Below, in pieces: positions 22,137 to 31,616 of a DNA stretch of 45,870 nucleotides (its first letter is position 1; the number at the start of each line of letters is the position of its first letter). The DNA comes from Pseudomonas entomophila. Lineage in GTDB: Bacteria > Pseudomonadota > Gammaproteobacteria > Pseudomonadales > Pseudomonadaceae. Under the pieces are notes generated by a model that saw nothing but the letters and a program-made list of their open reading frames with translations, was not told the origin of the DNA and did not search any database. The translations under genes and the position numbers were made by a program. The stretch lies in assembly GCF_013523125.1 (NCBI RefSeq), contig NZ_JAAMQJ010000040.1, positions 1-45,870 on the forward strand, written 5' to 3'.

Positions 22137-23749
22137 GCCGCCTTGGCGTCGTGTTTGCCTGCCTGTGCATCTGCCTGACGGTTCAGGCGCAGTCTCTCTT
22201 CCAAGCGTCGGTCGACCGCACCCGTGTGGACGCGGGCGAAACGCTCGAGCTGACCCTCGAGAGCCAGGACGTCACCCAGTTCGGCAAGCCCGACCTGAGC
22301 GCGCTGGACGCCGAGTTCGACGTGCGCAGCACGCGCCAGCTCAACAGCCTGCACACCCTGGACGGCGAGACACGCGCCAGCACCCGCTGGATCATCACCC
22401 TGCTGCCACGCCGCAGTGGCAGCCTGCAGATCCCCGCCCTGCACCTGGGCCAGGCCAGCACCCAGCCGATCGCGCTGCAGGTGCTGTCGGCCGACCCCAG
22501 CCATGCCGGTGGCGCCGCCCCGGTGTTCCTCGACGCCACGCTGGACAGCGACGACGTCTATGTCCAGGCGCAGACCGTGCTGACCGTGCGGGTCTACCAT
22601 TCGGTCTCGCTGTACGACGACAGCACCCTGAGCCCGCCTCAGGTGGAGGACGCCAAGCTCGAGCCGCTGGGCGACTCGCGGACCTTCGAGAAGGACATCA
22701 ACGGGATCCGCCACGGCGTGATCGAAACCCGCTATGCCCTCTACCCGCAGCGCAGCGGCCTGCTGGACATCGCCCCCCTGACCTTCACCGCCACCGCCGC
22801 CGACGGCACAGCCACTGGCAGCCCCCGTGGCGGCCGTCAGGTGCAGGCGCGCTCGCTGCCGCTGCGCCTGCAGGTGCGGCCGATTCCCGCCAGCTACCCC
22901 GCCGACACGCCCTGGCTGCCGGCGCGCAACCTGACCCTGGAAGAACATTGGAGCCCCGACCCGACCCTGCAGCGGACCCAGGTCGGCGACTCGCTGACGC
23001 GCAGCATCAGCCTGCGCGCCGAAGGCCTGTCGAGCGCCCAGTTGCCTGCGCTGCCGGCCACCGAAGTGGCCGGGTTGCGCCGGTACCCGGACCAGCCGCA
23101 GTTGCGCAACGACGTCGGCGAGCGCGGCATGGTCGCCAACCGCGAAGAACGCGAGGCACTGGTGCCGGTACGTGCGGGGGAGCTGGCGCTGCCCGCCCAG
23201 GACGTCGTGTGGTGGAACACCCGCGAGGATCACCTGGAGCACAGCCAGTTGCCAGCGCGGACCCTGACCGTGCTCGATAACCCGGCGCTGACCGGCGACG
23301 CCCCTGTCAACAGCGCCGGTACGCCGGTGCGCCTGTGGCCCTGGCAACTGGCGACCGTAGTGCTGACCCTGAGCAACCTGCTGGTCGGCGCCCTATGGTG
23401 GCGGGCGCGCTCGCGGCCGGCCGTGGCGCGCCCGGTGCAGAGCGGACCGAGCCCACGCAGCCTGCTCGACGACCTCAAGCGCGCCTGTCAGGCCAACGAT
23501 CCGCAGGCCACCCGTCAGGCGCTCGACGCCTGGGCACGCCAGCAGCCGGAAACCCTGGCCGACATGGCCGCCCGTTTCGTACCCTTGTCCGACGCGCTGG
23601 ATGGGCTCAATGGCGCGCTCTACAGCGAAATCGGCCAGACCTGGCAAGGTGACGAGCTGTGGCGCGCCATCGGCACCATCCCCTCGGCCGAGCACCTGCG
23701 TCCGCCCATGGGCGACGCTGGCAGCCTGCCGCCGTTGTACCCCAAATAA
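22133..23749 (+). CDS. batD: BatD-like protein (oxygen tolerance family)
   Basis: 538 residues, overlapping the upstream stop by 4 nt. A signal peptide (LGVVFACLCICLTVQAQS) is followed by a beta-rich periplasmic region made of repeated Ig-like segments (ASVDRTRVDAGETLELTL at the start; DDVYVQAQTVLTVRVYHSVSLYD). A single TM lies at about 402-425, then a cytoplasmic helical tail with LLDDLKRACQANDP. This is the usual layout of BatD, the last member of the module. The name comes from aerotolerance in Bacteroides; in pseudomonads the role is not established. Confidence 0.88.
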   Translation: MSRLGVVFACLCICLTVQAQSLFQASVDRTRVDAGETLELTLESQDVTQFGKPDLSALDAEFDVRSTRQLNSLHTLDGETRASTRWIITLLPRRSGSLQIPALHLGQASTQPIALQVLSADPSHAGGAAPVFLDATLDSDDVYVQAQTVLTVRVYHSVSLYDDSTLSPPQVEDAKLEPLGDSRTFEKDINGIRHGVIETRYALYPQRSGLLDIAPLTFTATAADGTATGSPRGGRQVQARSLPLRLQVRPIPASYPADTPWLPARNLTLEEHWSPDPTLQRTQVGDSLTRSISLRAEGLSSAQLPALPATEVAGLRRYPDQPQLRNDVGERGMVANREEREALVPVRAGELALPAQDVVWWNTREDHLEHSQLPARTLTVLDNPALTGDAPVNSAGTPVRLWPWQLATVVLTLSNLLVGALWWRARSRPAVARPVQSGPSPRSLLDDLKRACQANDPQATRQALDAWARQQPETLADMAARFVPLSDALDGLNGALYSEIGQTWQGDELWRAIGTIPSAEHLRPPMGDAGSLPPLYPK

Positions 23750-23796
23750 TCCTGGTGTGACGCCTGGCGTCGCGCCCGTACTGCATGGACCTTTCG

Positions 23797-25035
23797 ATGC
23801 GCCTGTTTCACACGTCCGACTGGCACCTGGGCCAGAGCCTGCATGGCCAGGAACGCGACTACGAGCATGCCTGCTTCCTCACCTGGCTGCTCGAGCAACT
23901 GCGCCAGGAGCAGCCCGACGCCCTGTTGATCGCGGGCGACGTCTTCGACACGGTCAACCCACCGATCAAGGCGCAAGAGCGCCTCTACGATTTCATCGTC
24001 CAGGCCCACGCGCAACAGCCCACCCTGGACATCGTGATGATCGCCGGCAACCACGACTCCGGCTCGCGCATCGAGCTGCCGGCGCCCCTGATGCGTCGGC
24101 TGCGCACCCATGCCTTGGGACGGGTGCACTGGCTCGACGATGGCCAGCTCGACGCCGAGCGTTTGTTGATCCCGTTGACCGACGCGCACGGCACGGTCGG
24201 CGCCTGGTGCCTGGCGCTGCCGTTCATGCGCCCGGCCGAGGTCACCGGCCTGCACCTGGGTGACGACTACCTCCACGGCGTCGCCCAGGTGCACCGGCAA
24301 CTGATCGCCGCCGCGCAGGACAAACGCGAGCCAAGCCAGGCGCTGATCGCCATCAGCCATGCGCACATGGCCGGCGGCAGCGTGTCCGAGGACTCCGAGC
24401 GCAGCCTGATCATCGGCAACACCGAGGCCCTGCCCGCACGGCTGTTCGATCCCTGCGTCGGCTATGTGGCCCTGGGTCACCTGCACAAGCCCCAGCAGGT
24501 CAACCGCGAAGCACGCATTCGCTACAGCGGCTCACCCCTGCCGCTGTCGTTCGCCGAGGTCGACTACCCGCACCAGATCCTCGACGTGCGCTTCGACGGC
24601 GCCACGCTCGCCAGCGTCGAGCCGCGCCTGGTGCCACGCGCGGTCTCGCTCAGGCGCGTTGGCCCGGCGCCGTTGGAGGCCTTGCTCGAGACCCTGGCCG
24701 AGCTGCCGGCGGTCGACCTGCTGGACGATCCTCGGCAGCAGCCCTGGCTCGAGGTACGGGTCCGGCTCGACGCCCCACGCCCCGACCTGCGCCAGCAGCT
24801 CGAGACGGCGCTGCAAGGCAAGGCCGTGCGCCTGGTACGCATCTACGCGGAGTACGCTGGCAGCGGCCCGGCCGATGACCCAGACACGCCGCTGGTGGAG
24901 CTGGGCGAGCTGACGCCCCAGGACCTGTTCGGTCGGGCCTGGACCCAGGCCTACGGCAGCCCGGTGGACGAGCAGGCCCTGGCCGACTTCGCCATGCTGC
25001 TGCACGAGGTGCAGCACGAGGAGGCGCAGCCATGA
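23797..25035 (+). CDS. sbcD: Exonuclease SbcD, nuclease subunit
   Basis: 412 residues from the ATG at 23797 (MRLFHTSDWHLGQ); the upstream in-frame ATG at 23785 would add MDLS. All Mre11-type metal motifs are present: D8-x-H10, GDVFD (D48), GNHD (N85-H86-D87), SHAHM and GHLH. With SbcC it forms the ATP-dependent double-strand exonuclease/hairpin endonuclease that cuts DNA palindromes and processes protein-blocked ends. The C-terminal capping domain and the SbcC-binding region follow. It starts 47 nt after batD with no terminator between, and it overlaps sbcC by 4 nt. Confidence 0.96.
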   Translation: MRLFHTSDWHLGQSLHGQERDYEHACFLTWLLEQLRQEQPDALLIAGDVFDTVNPPIKAQERLYDFIVQAHAQQPTLDIVMIAGNHDSGSRIELPAPLMRRLRTHALGRVHWLDDGQLDAERLLIPLTDAHGTVGAWCLALPFMRPAEVTGLHLGDDYLHGVAQVHRQLIAAAQDKREPSQALIAISHAHMAGGSVSEDSERSLIIGNTEALPARLFDPCVGYVALGHLHKPQQVNREARIRYSGSPLPLSFAEVDYPHQILDVRFDGATLASVEPRLVPRAVSLRRVGPAPLEALLETLAELPAVDLLDDPRQQPWLEVRVRLDAPRPDLRQQLETALQGKAVRLVRIYAEYAGSGPADDPDTPLVELGELTPQDLFGRAWTQAYGSPVDEQALADFAMLLHEVQHEEAQP

Positions 25036-28000
25036 AGATTCTCGCCATCCGCCTGAAGAACCTGGCGTCGATCGCCGGGCCGGTGGACATCGACTTCACC
25101 GCCGAACCGCTGGCCAGCGCGGGTCTGTTCGCCATCACCGGCCCGACCGGCGCCGGCAAGAGCACCCTGCTCGATGCGCTGTGCCTGGCGCTGTTCGGCA
25201 GTGTCCCGCGGCTGGGTGCGGTATCGCGCGAGGCCAAGGTGCCAGACGGCGACGGCGACATCGCTACCTGGGACCCGCGCAACCTGCTGCGCCGCGGCAC
25301 TGGCAGTGGTCACGCCGAAGTCGATTTCGTCGGCACCGACGGGCACCGGTATCGTGCGCGCTGGGAGGCCAATCGGGCCCGTGACAAGGCCAGCGGCAAA
25401 TTGCAGCACAGCCGCCAGAGCCTGCACGATCTGGACAGCGAGCAGCTGTTGAGCAACCAGAGCAAGACCGAGTACAAGCAGCTGATCGAGGCGCGCCTGG
25501 GACTGAACTTCGAACAGTTCACCCGTGCGGTGATGCTGGCCCAGAGCGAGTTCAGCGCCTTTCTCAAGGCTGACGACAAGGAACGCAGCGAGCTGCTGGA
25601 GAAGCTCACCAACACCTCGATCTACACGCGCCTGGGGCAGCGGGCCTTCAGCAAGGCGCGCGAGGCCGGCGAGCGGCATGCCCAGCTCGAGGCCGAAGCC
25701 GCCCATGTGCTGCCATTGGCCGACGACCTGCGCCAGGCGCTCGACCAGCAGCTCATCCAGGCCCGCCAGGACCTGCGGGCTCACCAGGCCCGGCAACGGC
25801 AACTGGAAGCGCAGCGCGCCTGGCTGGCCGAGCAGCAACGCCTGCGTGACCAATGCGCGAGCGCAGCCGAGGCATGGCGCGAAGCCGAACAGGCCGCTCA
25901 TGCCCTGGATGCGCAACGCCAGGACGTGCTGTGGCTCGAGCAGCTCGCGCCCCAGCGTCATCTGTTCCAGCGCCAGCAGGCGGTCCAGACCGAATTGGCG
26001 TCGCTGCAGGCGGCCTCGACCGCCCAGCATCAGGAACAGCAGGCGTTGGAAGCGCGTGTCGCTCAGCAGCACGAGCGTGTTCAGACGGCCCATCTGGCCG
26101 TGCAACAGGCCCAGGCCCAGGTGACGGAGGCAGGGCCCGCCTTGCGCCGCGCCTACGCAGCACACGATCACCTGCAGCGCCTGGCCGAGGAGCAGGCTCG
26201 CATGGCCACGGTCGTCGAACAGGCCGACCAGGCCGTCCGCCAGGGGCAGCAACAGCTCGATCAGTTGCAGGCGCAACAACAACGCAGCCTCGACCAGTTG
26301 GCGACAATCGAGGCCGCCCTGGCACACAGCGCCGAGCTGGACGGGCTGAGCACGGCCTGGCAGGCCTACCGCGCCCAGCTTCAGCAGTTGTTGCAGATCG
26401 ACGCTCGCCTGACCCAGGGGCGTGCCGAACTTCCAGCCCTGCAACGCAACGTCGAGCACGCCACCCAGAATGTCAGTGCACGCCAGCAGGCCCGGGCGTT
26501 GCTGTTCAGCGAAGCGGATGTCGAACCCCAGGCACTGGGTGAACAACTGAGCTTGCTGGGCCCTTTGTTGCAGGACAACCGTCGACAGTTGCGCACGGTC
26601 GAAGCCGCGGCACGCATTCACGCGCGCCAGCAGGAGCTGGAACAAGACCTCACCGCGCTGCAGCAGCGTCAGGCCGAAGCACGCCAGACGCGCCAGCGAC
26701 AGATCACCGAAGGCCTTGCCGCCAAGGCCGAGCTGGACACGGCCGAACAGGCCCTGACATTGACGCGCCAGCTGCTGGAACGTCAACGCCTGGCCCGCAC
26801 GGCCAGCGTCGAACAGCTGCGGACGCAGCTGCAGGACGACCAGCCGTGCCCGGTCTGCGGCAGCACCGAACACCCTTACCATCGCCCCGAAGCGCTGCTG
26901 GAAAGTCTCGGCGCGCATGACCAGGCCGAGGAGCAACACGCCCAGGATCAAGTCGATCGGCTCAAGACGCGGCTAGACGACCTGCGCCTGAGCGTCGGCG
27001 TGCTCAACGGGCAGATCAAGGCCTATCAACACCAGCAGGAACAGTTGCGCGACCAGCTACAGCCGCTGATCGAACAGTTGGCCGCCGACCCGCTCTGGCC
27101 GACCCTGGAAGCCCAGGACGCGCCCGCCCGCAGCGCCTGGCTGGCCCTGCAGCAGCGCCGTCTGGAGCAGGACATCGCCCGCGACGAAGCGCGCCAGGCC
27201 GTGTTGCATGACGTGCAACGCCAAGCCGTCGTCCTGAACGAGCAGGTGCAGGCCGCGCTCGAGGCGCGTCAACAGGCCGAGCGTCAGCTCGAGCAGCAGC
27301 GGCAGGCGTTGAAGGATGACCAGCAGCGCCTGGATCAGGCCCTGGAAGCGTTCATGGCAGTCATGCCGACGGCGCTGTTGCAGGCGCTCAAGGACGATGC
27401 CGCCCAGGCCTTCCTGACGCTCGATCAACAGGTCAGCCTGCGTGTACAGCAACAGGCGCAGTACCGCGAAGAACAGCAGGAGCAGCAGGCCCGGCAAGCG
27501 CGGCTCGACCCGCTGCGCAACGAACAGCACGCCAGTCAGGCGCGTCTGCACGAGGTGCGTGAACAGTTCACGGCGCTCAAGGCGCAGGCGCACCAGGCAC
27601 AGGCGGGGCTGACCGAGCTGCTGGGCCCGCATGCCAGCGCCGAGCAGTGGCAGACCCAAGTGGAAGGCGCGCTGGAACAGGCGCGCCTGGCCGAGGCCGA
27701 GGCCAACCAGCAGGCACAGCGACTGCGCGAACAGCAGGTGGCGCTGGCAGGTGAAATCAAGGCTGGGGGCGCGCGCGAAGCTGCCTTGGCCGAAGAGCGC
27801 CAGGCACTTCAGACCCAAGTCGAGCACTGGCGTGCGGCTCATCCGTCCGTGGGCGACGATCAGCTCGAGCGTTTGCTGGCGGTGGACGACGCGCAACGGG
27901 ATCACTGGCGCCAGGCACTCCTGGCGGCAGACACGCGCCTGAACCAGGCGCGCATCCTGCTGACCGAACGCGAGGCGCGGGTGCAGCAGCACGCGGCGCT

Positions 28001-28682
28001 GTCCGATGAAGCCGCCTTGCCTGCCGACGCACTGGAGCAGACGCTTGAAACCCTGCGGGCGCAGATCGAACAACACGAACAGCACTGCGCCGAGCTGCGC
28101 GCACGCCAGGCCGACGACGATCGCCGTCGTGACGCCTACCGTGCCTTGGCGGCCGACATCGAGGCCGCCTATCAGCAGTGGCAGCGCTGGGCCCGGGTGA
28201 ACGCGCTCATCGGTTCGGCCACGGGCGACACCTTCCGCAAGTTCGCCCAGGGCTACAACCTCGATCTGCTATTGCACCATGCCAACAGCCAGTTGCGTCA
28301 GCTGGCCCGCCGCTATCGCCTCAAGCGGGGCGGCAGCGCGCTGGGCTTGCTGGTGCTGGATACCGAGATGGGGGACGAACTGCGTTCGGTGCATTCTCTG
28401 TCCGGCGGCGAGACCTTCCTGGTTTCCCTGGCCTTGGCCTTGGGACTGGCGTCCATGGCGTCGAGCACCTTGCGCATCGAGTCGCTGTTCATCGACGAGG
28501 GCTTCGGCAGCCTCGACCCCGAATCGCTGCAACTGGCCATGGATGCGCTGGACGGGCTGCAGGCCCAGGGCCGCAAGGTGGCGGTGATTTCCCATGTGCA
28601 GGAGATGCACGAGCGGATCCCGGTGCAGATCCAGGTGCAGCGGCAGGGGAATGGGTTGAGCAAGGTGGAGGTGGTGGGTTAG
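25032..28682 (+). CDS. sbcC: Exonuclease SbcC, SMC-like ATPase subunit
   Basis: 1216 residues, somewhat longer than E. coli SbcC (about 1050). Walker A is GPTGAGKS (37-44). Two long Gln/Ala/Glu-rich coiled-coil arms run at about 180-590 and 620-1060. The zinc hook C606-P-V-C609 sits between them, the ABC signature LSGGE is at 1123-1127, and Walker B FIDEGFGSLD has D1155-E1156. It dimerises through the hook and powers SbcD. The extremely Gln-rich coiled coil explains many long spurious frames on the other strand. REP elements follow in the gap before the convergent lactonase gene. Confidence 0.96.
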   Translation: MKILAIRLKNLASIAGPVDIDFTAEPLASAGLFAITGPTGAGKSTLLDALCLALFGSVPRLGAVSREAKVPDGDGDIATWDPRNLLRRGTGSGHAEVDFVGTDGHRYRARWEANRARDKASGKLQHSRQSLHDLDSEQLLSNQSKTEYKQLIEARLGLNFEQFTRAVMLAQSEFSAFLKADDKERSELLEKLTNTSIYTRLGQRAFSKAREAGERHAQLEAEAAHVLPLADDLRQALDQQLIQARQDLRAHQARQRQLEAQRAWLAEQQRLRDQCASAAEAWREAEQAAHALDAQRQDVLWLEQLAPQRHLFQRQQAVQTELASLQAASTAQHQEQQALEARVAQQHERVQTAHLAVQQAQAQVTEAGPALRRAYAAHDHLQRLAEEQARMATVVEQADQAVRQGQQQLDQLQAQQQRSLDQLATIEAALAHSAELDGLSTAWQAYRAQLQQLLQIDARLTQGRAELPALQRNVEHATQNVSARQQARALLFSEADVEPQALGEQLSLLGPLLQDNRRQLRTVEAAARIHARQQELEQDLTALQQRQAEARQTRQRQITEGLAAKAELDTAEQALTLTRQLLERQRLARTASVEQLRTQLQDDQPCPVCGSTEHPYHRPEALLESLGAHDQAEEQHAQDQVDRLKTRLDDLRLSVGVLNGQIKAYQHQQEQLRDQLQPLIEQLAADPLWPTLEAQDAPARSAWLALQQRRLEQDIARDEARQAVLHDVQRQAVVLNEQVQAALEARQQAERQLEQQRQALKDDQQRLDQALEAFMAVMPTALLQALKDDAAQAFLTLDQQVSLRVQQQAQYREEQQEQQARQARLDPLRNEQHASQARLHEVREQFTALKAQAHQAQAGLTELLGPHASAEQWQTQVEGALEQARLAEAEANQQAQRLREQQVALAGEIKAGGAREAALAEERQALQTQVEHWRAAHPSVGDDQLERLLAVDDAQRDHWRQALLAADTRLNQARILLTEREARVQQHAALSDEAALPADALEQTLETLRAQIEQHEQHCAELRARQADDDRRRDAYRALAADIEAAYQQWQRWARVNALIGSATGDTFRKFAQGYNLDLLLHHANSQLRQLARRYRLKRGGSALGLLVLDTEMGDELRSVHSLSGGETFLVSLALALGLASMASSTLRIESLFIDEGFGSLDPESLQLAMDALDGLQAQGRKVAVISHVQEMHERIPVQIQVQRQGNGLSKVEVVG

Positions 28683-28865
28683 GTCAGGAGACAGCATCAC
28701 CTGATGCGCCCATCAGCAATGGGCGCTCGCTCGAGAGATCTCGTTGATCTCAAAGGAAATGATTTCAGGGTTTTGTGGGCCCTGCGGACCCAATCGCGGT
28801 CGGTCCGGCGCCCCGGCGGGGGCCGCTCAGATGACCGCGATAGCCTGCAACACCCTAGTGCGGTC

Positions 28866-29013
28866 TATCGCTGGCAAGCCAGCTCCCACCCAGACCTCTG
28901 TAACCTTCGATGTAGGCATGGCTGCTCAAGCAGCTTGTGGGGCTTGCCCGCGATAGCGTCCGGTCCGTCGCCGCCTGCATCGCGGGCAAACCCGCTCTCA
29001 CAAGGCCCGTGAC
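28866..29013. repeat. Cluster of three REP-type palindromes
   Basis: Pseudomonas putida-type REPs in alternating orientation: TATCGCTGGCAAGCCAGCTC starting at 28866, GGGGCTTGCCCGCGATAGCG around 28939, and TGCATCGCGGGCAAACCCGC around 28976. The rest of the 380-bp gap between sbcC and the lactonase gene (28683-29063) holds no ORF or promoter that I can support. REPs here separate convergent genes and may act in termination or mRNA stability. Confidence 0.8.
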
Positions 29014-29063
29014 AGCGGGTCTTACAGCGGCGTGCTCATAGGGGAGCGACACCGTGGTCAACG

Positions 29064-30206
29064 TTACCGAATGAATGCAAAGTCCGACGGCGCGCCATGT
29101 TCCAACACCTGCACCGTCTCACCCAGCAACCCGCTGCGCGGATCGCGCCTCATCACCACGATGCGGTCGCTTTTCTGGTTGGCCACCAGCAGGAAATCGC
29201 CGCTCGGGTCGATACGGAACTCCCGCGGTTCGCGCCCTTCGCTGTCGCGGTGCTGAAGCGCCTTCAGCTGGCCCGTGTCCGGTGCCACGGCGAACACCAC
29301 GATCTCGTTGCTGGTGCCGCGGTTGCTCACATACAGAAAGCGCCCATCCGGCGACAGATGCAGCCCACCTGCCGCCTTGGCCTCTGGTTCGTGTCGAGGC
29401 GTCAGTGGCAGACGCTGGCGCTCGACCAGTTGCCCGTCGGACACGTCGAACGTCACCACTTCGCCACTCATCTCCAGGGTCAGGTAGGCATGCTCGCCCG
29501 TGGCATCGAAGGCCAGGTGGCGCGGGCCACTGCCAGGCGGCAGGCTGACGGCGGCAGGCTGGGCAGGACGCAACGGCTGCCCGGGGTTGGCGCTGTCGTA
29601 GTGGTAGATGAAGACCTTGTCGGCGCCCAGGTCACTGGCATACAGGTAGAGCCCGTCCGGAGAGAATACCGCCGAATGCACGTGAGGCCCGAGCTGTCGC
29701 TCCCGGTCCACCCGGCTCGGTGCGTGGCGGTGCTGCTGGATCACCGGCGCCAGCGTGCCGTCACGGCCGACGGGCACAGCCACCAGACTGCCGCCTGGCA
29801 CATGGTCCGCCGAATAGTTGGCCACCAGCAGGTAGCGCTGATCCTGGCTCAGGCTGGCGTGGGTCGGTTCGTCGCCCAGGCTGGGCACACCGTTGAGCGG
29901 CGCGAGCACACCGCGCTCATCAACGGAGAAGCTGCTGACACTGCCCTGTCCATCGCCCACTTCGTTGACCGCGAACAGCAGTCGCTGGTCTTCGGACAGC
30001 ACCAGCCAAGAGGGGCTGTGCGTCTTGATCACTTGCAAGGCCTGGGGGTCGATCAGGCCCGTGCGGCTGTCGAAGGCATAACGATAGAGGCCTTCATTCG
30101 TGCCCTGGGTGTAGCCGCCGACCAGCAGGGTCGCGGCGTTCGCTTGCAGATTCAGGCTCATCAGGCTCACCGTCAGAAAGGTCATGAGGGTGCGGTTCAT
30201 CTTCAT
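29064..30206 (-). CDS. Periplasmic lactonase-like seven-bladed beta-propeller
   Basis: 380 residues. A signal peptide ends near ANA (residue 24). The mature protein shows the repeated blade phrases of the lactonase/6-phosphogluconolactonase (YbhE) family: LLVGGYTQGTNEGLYRYAFD, PSWLVLSEDQRLLFAVNE, PTHASLSQDQRYLLVANY, PHVHSAVFSPDGLYLYASDLG and GGLHLSPDGRFLYVSNRG. Homologues hydrolyse sugar lactones; the periplasmic location suggests aldonolactone or another external lactone rather than 6-phosphogluconolactone. The coding start lies inside the upstream DUF5629 gene (113-nt overlap). The start at 30206 has GGGAAG nearby; ATGs at 30200 and 30185 are alternatives. Confidence 0.8.
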   Translation of the reverse strand: MKMNRTLMTFLTVSLMSLNLQANAATLLVGGYTQGTNEGLYRYAFDSRTGLIDPQALQVIKTHSPSWLVLSEDQRLLFAVNEVGDGQGSVSSFSVDERGVLAPLNGVPSLGDEPTHASLSQDQRYLLVANYSADHVPGGSLVAVPVGRDGTLAPVIQQHRHAPSRVDRERQLGPHVHSAVFSPDGLYLYASDLGADKVFIYHYDSANPGQPLRPAQPAAVSLPPGSGPRHLAFDATGEHAYLTLEMSGEVVTFDVSDGQLVERQRLPLTPRHEPEAKAAGGLHLSPDGRFLYVSNRGTSNEIVVFAVAPDTGQLKALQHRDSEGREPREFRIDPSGDFLLVANQKSDRIVVMRRDPRSGLLGETVQVLEHGAPSDFAFIR

Positions 30207-30456
30207 CGTCTTCCCAGGCGCGCAAGGCGCTCATGCAGATCAGGCTGTGCTCGCCATGCGCATCGGACAGCCGCCAGTCGGTGCCCTGCCCAGTCGCCGC
30301 CTGGACCTGTTCGGGCGTGAAATGCCAATGCTTGCGTTCGCGACCGTCCATGCACTCGATCATCAACCCCTGATCGTCGAAGGTGAAATCGAAGGCATGC
30401 AGGCCATCGATCAGCAGCATGTCACAGTCGTGCAGGGCATCAGCAAGGGAGGTCAT
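30094..30456 (-). CDS. DUF5629-type small hypothetical protein
   Basis: 120 residues, start ATG 30456. The N-terminal 80 residues (MTSLADALHDCDMLLIDGLHAFDFTFDD...RKHWHFTPEQVQAA...HSLICMSALRAWEDD) look like the Pseudomonas DUF5629 family of unknown function, typically about 95-100 residues as I recall. The last ~37 residues are charged, unlike the rest, and lie over the signal-peptide coding region of the lactonase in another frame. They may be a non-conserved extension after loss of an earlier stop. It is the likely promoter-proximal partner of the lactonase gene. Confidence 0.6.
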   Translation of the reverse strand: MTSLADALHDCDMLLIDGLHAFDFTFDDQGLMIECMDGRERKHWHFTPEQVQAATGQGTDWRLSDAHGEHSLICMSALRAWEDDEDEPHPHDLSDGEPDEPESASERRDPAGRRLHPGHE

Positions 30457-30529
30457 CAGCGTTCACCAGAAGAAAAGCGCGCATTATAGGCAGACCGGCG
30501 TCCCCGCAGGGCGTTCAAACGCGATGCCG

Positions 30530-31510
30530 TCAGTGGCGCTCGCCAGGGGCCGCGCTCAACTCGAAAGGGCTGGCGCTGCGACGCTGGTTGCGGTCTTCAC
30601 GCGGTGTGGCGCCGAAGAAGTTGCGGTAGGCGCTGGAGAAGTGCGGCCCGGAGGAGAAGCCACAGGACAGGCCGATCTGGATGATGGACTTGCTGGTCTG
30701 CAGCAGCATCTGCCGCGCCTTGTTCAGGCGCAGCTCCAGGTAGTACTGGCTGGGCACGCGGTTCAGGTACTGCTTGAAGATGCGCTCGAGCTGGCGCCGG
30801 GACACGCAGACGTGCTGGGCGATCTCGTCGGTGGTCAGCGGCTCTTCGATGTTGGCCTCCATCAGCACCACCGCCTGGGTCAGCTTGGGGTGGCTCGAGC
30901 CCAAGCGATTCTGCAGCGGGATGCGTTGACGCTCGCCCCCTTCGCGGATGCGCTCGACCACCAGCTCTTCGGACACTGCGCCGGCCAGCTCGGCGCCATG
31001 GTCGCGCGCCAGCACCGCCAGCATCAGGTCGACTACCGACAGGCCGCCACAGGCAGTCAACCGGTCGCGATCCCAATCGAACAGGTGACTGGTGGCGATC
31101 ACCTTGGGGAAGCGCTCGGCGAAGTCATCCTGCCAACGCCAATGCACCGCGGCCCGGTAGCCATCGAGCAAGCCCAAAGATGCCAAGGGATACACGCCCG
31201 CAGACAAACCGCCGACCAGGCACCCGCCCCGGGCGACCTGGCGCAGCGCGCCCGCCAGCGCCGTACTGACGTTCAAAGGGGGCTCGTCGGCCACCAGAAA
31301 CAGCTTCTGCAACCCTTCCAGGCGCCCGGCCCAGGAGGTACCTGGCAGACGCCAAGCGCCCTCCTCCGGCGGCTCGGCCTGAAGAAACACCAGTTCGTAA
31401 GCCAGCTCCGGTTGCAGACGGCGCGCTCCGAGCAAGACGTCCTCTGCCAGGGCCAGGGTCGATGCCCGGGTGCTGGGCCAGGTCAGAAAGCCGATTCGCG
31501 GGTGGGTCAT
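30530..31510 (-). CDS. argR: ArgR, AraC/GlxA-type regulator of arginine metabolism and transport
   Basis: 326 residues. An N-terminal GATase1/DJ-1-like sensing domain (about 1-195, with RIGFLTWPSTRASTLALAEDVL and GGLSAGVYPLA) is followed by a C-terminal AraC-type double HTH (about 228-310: TTDEIAQHVCVSRRQLERIFKQYL...IIQIGLSCGFSSGPHFSSAYRNFFG). This is the P. aeruginosa-type ArgR, unrelated to the E. coli repressor of that name. It activates arginine uptake and the AST/aru pathway in response to arginine. It is the last gene of the aotJQMP-argR order; the 106-nt gap after aotP could hold its own promoter. Confidence 0.88.
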   Translation of the reverse strand: MTHPRIGFLTWPSTRASTLALAEDVLLGARRLQPELAYELVFLQAEPPEEGAWRLPGTSWAGRLEGLQKLFLVADEPPLNVSTALAGALRQVARGGCLVGGLSAGVYPLASLGLLDGYRAAVHWRWQDDFAERFPKVIATSHLFDWDRDRLTACGGLSVVDLMLAVLARDHGAELAGAVSEELVVERIREGGERQRIPLQNRLGSSHPKLTQAVVLMEANIEEPLTTDEIAQHVCVSRRQLERIFKQYLNRVPSQYYLELRLNKARQMLLQTSKSIIQIGLSCGFSSGPHFSSAYRNFFGATPREDRNQRRSASPFELSAAPGERH

Positions 31511-31616
31511 AGGGAGGTCCGAAACCTGAGGTCGATCGAGTCAATGGCGCCGCGATGGCGGCGCCAGACACGCACGGCAACGCGCCATGCCCTGGGATGG
31601 TGCACGTTGGCAGTAT

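Noticed and set aside
24951..26951. 666-codon minus-strand open frame across sbcC
   Set aside because: It is the complement of a Gln/Leu-rich coiled coil, which removes stop codons on the other strand; no family resemblance.
28866..29013. Possible CRISPR array
   Set aside because: The repeats are palindromic REPs in alternating orientation with irregular spacing, not regularly spaced direct repeats; no cas genes are present.
28704..29061. Small ORFs between sbcC and the lactonase gene
   Set aside because: They lie within REP palindromes, without ribosome-binding sites, and translate to repeat sequence.
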